Shown here: one piece after another, positions 57,767-64,000 of the stretch | Position numbering within the stretch: the first letter of the stretch is position 1 | Layout of the letters: the number at the start of each line of letters is the position of its first letter | Origin: Pseudomonas sp. B33.4 | GTDB taxonomy: Bacteria > Pseudomonadota > Gammaproteobacteria > Pseudomonadales > Pseudomonadaceae | NCBI RefSeq assembly: GCF_034555375.1 | Contig: NZ_CP140706.1 | Coordinates: 6,086,001 to 6,150,000 of the forward strand | Length of the DNA: 64,000 nt | Direction of reading: 5' to 3' | Notes under the pieces: generated by a model | Told to the model about the DNA's origin: nothing | Seen by the model: only the letters and a program-made list of their open reading frames with translations | Databases searched by the model: none | Position numbers and translations under genes: made by a program

Positions 57767-60700
57767 GTTTCTTGCTCCACTGGGCAATGCTTTCAAGCAA
57801 CACCGACTCTTGATACGGCTTGCCGAGGTAGTCGTTGACGCCGATGGCCATGGCGCGGTCGCGGTGTTTTTGGCCGGTGCGCGAGGTGATCATGATGATC
57901 GGCAAGTGTTGCAGGCGTTCGTCGTTGCGCACCTGGGTGGCGACTTCGAAGCCGTCCATGCGCGGCATTTCGATGTCGAGCAGCATCAGGTCGGGCATGT
58001 GCTCTTCGAGCAGCAGCATGGCGTCGACACCGTCCTTGGCGGTCAGCACGTTCATGCCGTGGCGTTCGAGCAAACGGCTGGTGACCTTGCGCACGGTGAC
58101 CGAGTCGTCGACCACCATCACCAGCAGTGGTTTGTGCGGTTCGCTGTCGATCTCCGGCACCGTCGGCGGCTGCGCAACCCGTGCCTGCATGGCACGGATC
58201 GGCGCGAGCAAATCGAGAATCAGCACTACCCGGCCATCGCCGAGAATCGTCGCCCCGGACACGCCCTGCACTGCCGCGAACTGCGCGCCGAGACTCTTCA
58301 CCACGATCTCGCGCGTACCCGCCATGGTGTCGACCTGCACCGCGATGCGCCGGTCGTTGTAGTGCACCAGCAGCACCGGCAACGGCAGGTTCTGCCCCAG
58401 CAGTTTCGGTCGTGGCGCGGTTTTCAGCAGTTCGCCGAGGTAGCACAGTTCATAGGTCTGGCCGCCGTACTGATAGCGCGGCGGATCAACCCGGAAGTAA
58501 GCTTCCAGATCATTCGGCAACACGCGGACGATGCCTTCGATGGTGTTCAGCGGAATCGCATATTGATCCTCGCCACACTGCACCATCAACGCGCGGTTGA
58601 CCGACACGGTGAACGGCAGACGAATGCGGAAATGCACGCCCTGCCCCGGCACCGAATCGATGCTCATGCTGCCGCCCAGTTGCCGCACTTCTTCGTGCAC
58701 CACGTCCATGCCGACGCCACGTCCGGAAATCTGCGTGATTTTTTCTGCTGTGGAAAACCCCGGCTGGAGGATGAACTGCAACACGTCGCGGTCGCTGATC
58801 TCGGCATTCGGTGCGAGCAATCCACGCTTGATTGCTTTGCGCCGCACGGCTTCCAGCGGCACCCCGGCACCGTCATCGCGAATGTCGAAAACGATGTCAC
58901 CGCCCTCGCGCGACAGATCGAGGCTGATCTGACCTTGCGCCGGTTTACCCGCCGCCAGCCGCACTTCGGCGGACTCCAGACCGTGGTCGACGGCGTTGCG
59001 CAGCATGTGTTCCAGCGGCGCGGCCATGCGTTCGAGGACGTTGCGATCCATCTCGCCTTCAGCGTTGCCAATGACGAAGGCGACGTCTTTGTTCAGCTCT
59101 TCAGCGACCTGACGGACGATGCGTTTGAGGCGCGGCAACATGCGCTCGAACGGCACCATGCGCGTGCGCATCAGGCCTTCCTGCAATTCGGTGTTGATGC
59201 GGCCCTGTTGCTGCAACAGGTTCTCGGCGTCGTGATTGCGGCGGTCGAGGGTTTCCTTGAGATCGAGCAAGTCGGAGGCGGATTCGAACAGCGCCCGCGA
59301 CAGTTGCTGCAACTGCGAATGGCGATCCATTTCCAACGGATCGAATTCTTCGTAGCCGAGGCGTTCGGCATCGACTTGCTGACGGCTGAGAATCCGCCCT
59401 TGGGTTTCAGTATCGAGGCGGCGCAACTGATCACGCATGCGTTCGATGGTGGTTTCCATCTCGTTCAGGGCAATCTGTGCATCGTTGACTTGCTGTTCGA
59501 TACGGCCCCGGAAGATCGAGGTTTCCCCGGCCAGATTGACCAACTCGTCGAGCAGTTCGGCGGAGACCTTGACCATGTCCGCGCCAGCGTCGGCAGCCGG
59601 CAGCGCCGCGTCAGCCTTGACCGGAACAGGTAGCACTGGCGGCGTTTCTATCGTCGCCGGGTGGCTGAAATTCTGGATCGCGTTGATCAGCCGATCGGCC
59701 GGTGGGCACGGTTGCCCGGCGCGCACGCCATCAAGCATTTGCGCCAAGCGATCATGACCGCGCTGCACCAGCGCAAACAGCTCCGCCGACGGCTGCAAAG
59801 CGCCGCTGGAAAGACTTTCGTAAAGGTATTCCAACTCATGGGCGAGGTCGCCGATCGGGCCGATTTCGACCATCCGCGCGCCGCCCTTGAGGGTGTGCAG
59901 ATCGCGCAGCAGGGTTTCCACTTCCTGACGATTGCCCGGCTCGGCCTGCCAGCGCAGCAATGCGGCGCCGGAGTTTTCGATGATGTCGAAACCTTCTTCG
60001 AGGAAGATCTCCAGTAACTCCGGGTCGTGGCCGGCGCTGTCGTGCTCGGTTGTTGCTGGCGGCGTTTCAGCGACGCTGTGGCCCTGACGTACCTGACGGA
60101 TCGCTTCGATCAGATCCTGCGCTGGGGTCAGTGGCTGATGGTTTTGCAGTTGATCAAGCAACAGCGCCAAGCGGTCATGGCTCTTGAGCAGCAAACGTCC
60201 CAGGCTTTCGCTGTAGTGGTAGCGACGATCGACCAGTCCTTCGTAAAGGCTTTCCAGCTCCTGAGCCAGATCGCCGATGGCCTCGACTTCGGCCATCCGC
60301 GCGCCGCCCTTGAGCGTGTGCAAATCCCGTTGCAACGAGGACAGTGGCGCGACGTTGTCGGTGTCGCTCAGCCAGCGCTGCAAGGCTTGGCCGGAGCTGT
60401 CGAGAATGTCCACGGCCTCTTCAAGGAAGATCTCGACGATCTCGTCATCGGGCTCAAGCGCCGTTGCCTTTTGCTGCAACTCGGCGGTGGCGCTGCCCAG
60501 TTCACGGATGCTCAAGGTGCGGCTGCCATCGCTGCGAATAAGGCCCATCGACGACGGGTCGAGACTCTCATCGAGCAGATCATGCAAGGCACGAATCCGC
60601 TCTGGCTGTGGCGTGACTTCCTGCCCGGCAGCCAGTTCGTCGAGCATGTTGATCAGTGCTTCGTGGGCGTTCTGCGCTTCGCGGAAAAACTGTTCGCTGA

Positions 60701-63656
60701 CCGCCAGACTGCTTTCTTCCACCGCGCCATACAGGTCGAGCAAGGCTTCGCACAACACATCGACTGGCAGCAGATCGGCCAGATGCGCGCCTTCGCCAAG
60801 GGTGGTCAGCTCATCCAGCAGCGCGCTGAGTTCCTGACGCTCGCCGGGGTGTTGCTGCCAGCGTTGTAGCAGGCTCTCAGCATCGAGCAGGATGTCCATG
60901 CCTTGAGCGAGGAAGTTATTGATCAGTTGCGGATCGCGCTTGATCCGCAGGCCGGTATTCGGCGCATCGAGGATCGACGCCAGACGCTCGGCGAGCAGGG
61001 TTTCCGAGCGCTTGATCAGCGACTGCGCACCGACAATCGGCGCCAACGGATCGTGCTTGAGCTGACGCAGGCCGACGCGGAACAGGCCCTCGGCTTCGAG
61101 GAGCAACTCCACTTCGTCGAGGTCCAGCGGCAACTGGTGCGCCTTGAACTCGCGGGCCAGTTGATCGAGCGGTGCAGCGAGTTCGGCAATCGGCAATACG
61201 CCGGCCATCGAGGCGCTGCCCTTGAGCGTGTGCAAGGCGCGCTGCAACTCGTCGCTGGCTTGCAACGGTAAGTGTTCGGCGGCCTGATCGAGAAAACGGT
61301 TGAGGCTGGCGAGGTGCGTTTCGGCTTCGTTGCGGAAGATCTCCAGCAACAACGGATCGAGCGCCGCCACATCGTCGACGTCTTCGGCCGCCAGTGGTTC
61401 GTCACCCTTGGCCAAGGCATGTGCGCGGGCAGCAAGTTGGTCGACATCGCTGCGTTGACGTTGGCTGTTGGTGGCAAATTCGTTGATCAGTTCCGGCAGC
61501 AACAGCACCGTGTCGGTAAGCAGTTGCTGCACCACCGAACCGGGTTCGACGCTTTGTTCGAGCACGCGGTTGAGCAGGTTTTCCACCGCCCAGGCCAGCT
61601 CGCCGAGGATCAGCGCACGGACCATGCGCCCGCTGCCCTTCAAGGTGTGGAAGGCGCGGCGCAGTTCAGTCAGCGCGTCGCGATCCTGCGGATTGGCGGT
61701 CCAGCGCGGCAGGTATTCGTGGAGGACTTCGAGGACTTCGTCGGTCTCTTCGAGGAACACTTCGCGCAATTCGTCGTCGACCGGTTCTTCATCGGCCGGT
61801 GGCGGCATCAGGCTGCCGGGGGTGATCAGCGCTGGCGGGTTAACCGCAGAAACCGGGCTGGCCAGAACGTCGGCCAGCGACTGTACGGTTTCCGGATCAT
61901 CGAGCGCCTGCATGTCCTGCATCACCAGCGCTTCGCTGGGGCTAAGCACGTCTTCGAGCACGGGCACATGCGGCTCATTTGGAAAGAAACCCAGACTCGC
62001 AAGAGACTTCTGCGCGACATCCAGCAACTGCTCGCTCGGCGCCTGCGGATCGTCGCTCAGACGTTCGAGGTAATACTCGAGGCTGCTGATGACATCGGCC
62101 AGATGATCGAGTTGCTCCCAGCCCGGCTCATGCGGATCGAGCAGCAGATGTTCGCGGATAAAACCGTTGCACGCCTCGACCAGACTCGCCGCCCGGCTGA
62201 GCGGAATCATCGCCAGCGCACCGCGCACCTGGGTCAGCAGCGCCGGCAACGGTTGCAGGTGCTGGCGATCCCAATCGGCGTCGATGTAGTCGACGATCAT
62301 GTCCTTGGCCTGTTGCAGGCAGATACGCGCTTCCTTGATCACGATCTGATGAATCTGCGTCAGGTCGGTGGTCGGCAAGCGCGCGTCTTCCGGGCTTTCT
62401 GGCTCGACAGTGCCGACCATCCCGGCCAGCGTCGCTTCGACGTAGAGCAAGGCGCCGGCGACGTCCATCAGGATTGCGTCGTTCGGCTCACGCTGGCCCT
62501 GGGCGAGGCTGAGCACCACCGCCAATTGATCGATGATGACTTTGCGCGGCTGGCCGAAACCGAGCACGGCGAGGGTGTCGGCGATCTGCCGCAGCGGCGC
62601 CAGCAAGCTCTCCAGATCCGAGGTGTGCTGGCGGTCGCTGCGCACGAACAGGTCGAGGCGTTCCTTGACCCGCACCAGCTCTTCACACAGCGCCGCCAGC
62701 ACCGAGCGCATCGCATCGCGGTCGGGGCCGGCCAGGCGCGCGCGCTCTTCGTCGACCATCGCGCTGTCGGGCAACGCGTCATCCAGCGAGTAGCGATCTT
62801 TCATGGTCAGCATCTGCCCGGTGGGATGTTCGGCTTTGGCAATATAGAACAACAGGCTTTTCAGCAGGTCCGGCGGTGGCGACTGGTTGAGGCCAGAAAT
62901 GCCTTGGTCGAGCAGACGCTTGAGCTCTTTGTCGGCATCCTTGAACAGGCTGCGTAGCGCCGGGCTGTTGGCAATCACGCCTTCGCGCATGCCTTCGACC
63001 AGCGCCGAGGCGACTTGCCACAACGGGCTCAGGGGCGAATCACCGCTCAGGGCTTCGAGGCGGGTGAAGACTTTCGCCAAGTATTCGAGGTGCGTCTGGT
63101 CGTCCTGCTCGCGCAACAGACCGACCAACGCCATTTGCAGCATCTGGCGTAATTTGCGCAGCACGTTGGGCAGTTCCGCCGGCTCCAGCAGCGCCAGTTC
63201 ATCGGCGCTCAAGGACGGTAGTCCGGGCAATTGCGGGCTGAACAAACTGGTTTCCGAAAGCAGGCTTTCGCCACGGGCGCTGCGCAGATCGTTGATCAGC
63301 GGCAACACCACCAGCGGCAAATCACGGCGGGCGCTTTGCACGCGGTCGAGGTAGATCGGTAGTTGCCCAAGGGCTTGCAGCAACAGGTGCAGGGCTTCGT
63401 CGCGATGGCTGACGCGCTCGTGCTGCAGGGCTTCGACCAGATGTTCCATTTCTTCGGCGAGCAGGGCTGCGCCGTAGAATTCGACCATCTGCAAACTGCC
63501 GTGGACCTGATGGATGTAATCGTGGCACTCGTCCAGCCCGGGGAAGGCCTGCGGATCTTCGAGCACGGCTTCAATCGCCTGATGCGCCTGTCTCAGCGTT
63601 TCGGCAATTTCGCCTTTGACCCATTCGAGGGCCACATAGTCGTGCCGATCACCCAT
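57759..63656 (-). CDS. chpA: ChpA hybrid sensor kinase of the type IV pilus chemosensory system
   Basis: The 1965-residue CheA-like protein has a first Hpt-like site (HQVHGSLQ, about residue 50), a degenerate one (TQVRGALAM), and four canonical Hpt sites: HTLKGSGRM (about 669), HTLKGSASM (about 807) and two HTLKGGARM (about 1111 and 1252). A CheA dimerisation helix and ATPase domain follow (LRNAVDHGLES about 1550, DDGAGV, GRGVGMDVV), then a CheW domain and a C-terminal receiver (VVDDSVTVRK, LLDIEMPRMDG, LGKPY). It should phosphorylate PilG/PilH-type regulators to control twitching and surface sensing. ATG at 63656 follows GGAG. P. aeruginosa ChpA is about 2470 residues (from memory), so this one is shorter. 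Confidence 0.93.
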   Translation of the reverse strand: MGDRHDYVALEWVKGEIAETLRQAHQAIEAVLEDPQAFPGLDECHDYIHQVHGSLQMVEFYGAALLAEEMEHLVEALQHERVSHRDEALHLLLQALGQLPIYLDRVQSARRDLPLVVLPLINDLRSARGESLLSETSLFSPQLPGLPSLSADELALLEPAELPNVLRKLRQMLQMALVGLLREQDDQTHLEYLAKVFTRLEALSGDSPLSPLWQVASALVEGMREGVIANSPALRSLFKDADKELKRLLDQGISGLNQSPPPDLLKSLLFYIAKAEHPTGQMLTMKDRYSLDDALPDSAMVDEERARLAGPDRDAMRSVLAALCEELVRVKERLDLFVRSDRQHTSDLESLLAPLRQIADTLAVLGFGQPRKVIIDQLAVVLSLAQGQREPNDAILMDVAGALLYVEATLAGMVGTVEPESPEDARLPTTDLTQIHQIVIKEARICLQQAKDMIVDYIDADWDRQHLQPLPALLTQVRGALAMIPLSRAASLVEACNGFIREHLLLDPHEPGWEQLDHLADVISSLEYYLERLSDDPQAPSEQLLDVAQKSLASLGFFPNEPHVPVLEDVLSPSEALVMQDMQALDDPETVQSLADVLASPVSAVNPPALITPGSLMPPPADEEPVDDELREVFLEETDEVLEVLHEYLPRWTANPQDRDALTELRRAFHTLKGSGRMVRALILGELAWAVENLLNRVLEQSVEPGSVVQQLLTDTVLLLPELINEFATNSQRQRSDVDQLAARAHALAKGDEPLAAEDVDDVAALDPLLLEIFRNEAETHLASLNRFLDQAAEHLPLQASDELQRALHTLKGSASMAGVLPIAELAAPLDQLAREFKAHQLPLDLDEVELLLEAEGLFRVGLRQLKHDPLAPIVGAQSLIKRSETLLAERLASILDAPNTGLRIKRDPQLINNFLAQGMDILLDAESLLQRWQQHPGERQELSALLDELTTLGEGAHLADLLPVDVLCEALLDLYGAVEESSLAVSEQFFREAQNAHEALINMLDELAAGQEVTPQPERIRALHDLLDESLDPSSMGLIRSDGSRTLSIRELGSATAELQQKATALEPDDEIVEIFLEEAVDILDSSGQALQRWLSDTDNVAPLSSLQRDLHTLKGGARMAEVEAIGDLAQELESLYEGLVDRRYHYSESLGRLLLKSHDRLALLLDQLQNHQPLTPAQDLIEAIRQVRQGHSVAETPPATTEHDSAGHDPELLEIFLEEGFDIIENSGAALLRWQAEPGNRQEVETLLRDLHTLKGGARMVEIGPIGDLAHELEYLYESLSSGALQPSAELFALVQRGHDRLAQMLDGVRAGQPCPPADRLINAIQNFSHPATIETPPVLPVPVKADAALPAADAGADMVKVSAELLDELVNLAGETSIFRGRIEQQVNDAQIALNEMETTIERMRDQLRRLDTETQGRILSRQQVDAERLGYEEFDPLEMDRHSQLQQLSRALFESASDLLDLKETLDRRNHDAENLLQQQGRINTELQEGLMRTRMVPFERMLPRLKRIVRQVAEELNKDVAFVIGNAEGEMDRNVLERMAAPLEHMLRNAVDHGLESAEVRLAAGKPAQGQISLDLSREGGDIVFDIRDDGAGVPLEAVRRKAIKRGLLAPNAEISDRDVLQFILQPGFSTAEKITQISGRGVGMDVVHEEVRQLGGSMSIDSVPGQGVHFRIRLPFTVSVNRALMVQCGEDQYAIPLNTIEGIVRVLPNDLEAYFRVDPPRYQYGGQTYELCYLGELLKTAPRPKLLGQNLPLPVLLVHYNDRRIAVQVDTMAGTREIVVKSLGAQFAAVQGVSGATILGDGRVVLILDLLAPIRAMQARVAQPPTVPEIDSEPHKPLLVMVVDDSVTVRKVTSRLLERHGMNVLTAKDGVDAMLLLEEHMPDLMLLDIEMPRMDGFEVATQVRNDERLQHLPIIMITSRTGQKHRDRAMAIGVNDYLGKPYQESVLLESIAQWSKKHA

Positions 63657-63667
63657 AACCACTCCGA

Positions 63668-64000
63668 TCACGCTTTATCTGTCGCCGCCGGCAAGGTGAA
63701 CCCGGACACCGAACGCCGCAACTGACTGGCCATTTTCGTCAGGTTGCCGATGCTCTCGGCGGTGGCCGTGGAGCCGGACGAGGTTTGCGAGGTGATCTGC
63801 TGGATCACATTCATCGTCAGCGAGATCTGCCCGGCGGAAGTCGTCTGCTGCTGCGCCGCGTTGGAGATGCTTTGAATCAGCGCCGCGAGGGTCTTCGACA
63901 CGCCTTCGATTTCTTCCAGGGCCACACCGGCATCCTGCGCCAGTCGCGCGCCGCGCACCACTTCGGTGGTGGTCTGTTCCATGGAAATCACGGCTTCGTT
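63668..64000 (-). CDS. pilJ: Methyl-accepting chemotaxis protein PilJ (C-terminal part)
   Basis: The last 110 or so codons of a chemoreceptor run off the window end. EEIEGVSKTLAALIQSISNAAQQQTTSAGQISLTM, written here in part as SKTLAALIQSISNAAQQQ, is the last section of the cytoplasmic signalling coiled coil, followed by a short tail. The position 11 bp upstream of chpA on the same strand identifies it as PilJ, the receptor feeding ChpA. No C-terminal CheR-binding pentapeptide is seen. Confidence 0.9.
   Translation of the reverse strand, partial: NEAVISMEQTTTEVVRGARLAQDAGVALEEIEGVSKTLAALIQSISNAAQQQTTSAGQISLTMNVIQQITSQTSSGSTATAESIGNLTKMASQLRRSVSGFTLPAATDKA

Noticed and set aside
57747..59633. 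Long plus-strand open frame opposite chpA
   Set aside because: Shadow of the chpA reading frame; ChpA motifs are unambiguous on the minus strand.

Overview
The window reads as chromosome from a fluorescent-group Pseudomonas (P. fluorescens-like). The basis is high-GC codon use, gene content and order matching Pseudomonas (fba-pgk-epd-tkt-ArsR/SAM-methyltransferase-metK; SAH riboswitch-ahcY-metF-rhlE; bioA-rsmE; pilJ-chpA-chpC), a complete malonate decarboxylase operon, and many REP-type palindromes of the P. fluorescens kind. No rRNA, tRNA, CRISPR array, intact IS element or prophage was seen. Species is inferred, not proven.

Layout. 1-10.4 kb: end of the DEAD-box helicase DbpA, an HI0933-type flavoprotein, a YccS-type membrane protein, a periplasmic solute-binding protein, an ElaA-type acetyltransferase, a small winged-helix protein with a YgjP-type metallopeptidase, a four-domain REC-PAS-GGDEF-EAL regulator, and a PL7 alginate lyase. 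10.4-12.3 kb: a small accessory patch with a DUF6124-type gene behind a long structured leader, a broken XRE-type HTH gene, an orphan AT-rich gene, and a decayed second copy of the 3' end of fba. 12.3-21.1 kb: central carbon and SAM block (fba, two lipoproteins, pgk, epd, tkt; divergent ArsR-methyltransferase regulator and metK). 21.3-33.9 kb: ligB, yqjC-like, cytochrome c, mltA, MAPEG, EamA transporter, MFS transporter, CPA1 antiporter, amidase + VOC protein with a divergent LysR regulator, FNT channel, acyl-CoA thioesterase. 34-39.8 kb: SAH riboswitch, ahcY, metF, a solute-binding protein, rhlE. 39.9-47.3 kb: yceI-like, cytochrome b561, a B-type lectin, a small lipoprotein, a secreted amine oxidase with a Lys/Ala tail, bioA, rsmE, a hemolysin III-type protein. 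47.5-56.1 kb: mdcR and the convergent, translationally coupled mdcABCDEGH-madLM operon for malonate use. 56.2-64 kb: a second DUF6124 gene with the same leader, then chpC, chpA and the end of pilJ (type IV pilus chemosensory system).

How genes work together. metK makes SAM, ahcY removes SAH (gated by the SAH riboswitch) and metF supplies the methyl group for methionine; the ArsR-methyltransferase fusion beside metK, with a perfect 11-bp palindrome upstream, is a likely local regulator. fba, pgk, epd and tkt join glycolysis and the pentose phosphate pathway, and epd feeds pyridoxal phosphate synthesis. The mdc genes encode malonate uptake, the decarboxylase, and the synthesis and loading of its prosthetic group.

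The most unusual item is the pair of about 335-340 nt leaders in front of the two DUF6124 genes (10519-10860 and, on the minus strand, 56791-57124). They share several helices with compensatory base changes. One helix lies next to or over the ribosome-binding site, and one 7-nt segment can pair with either of two identical partners, the layout of an RNA switch.
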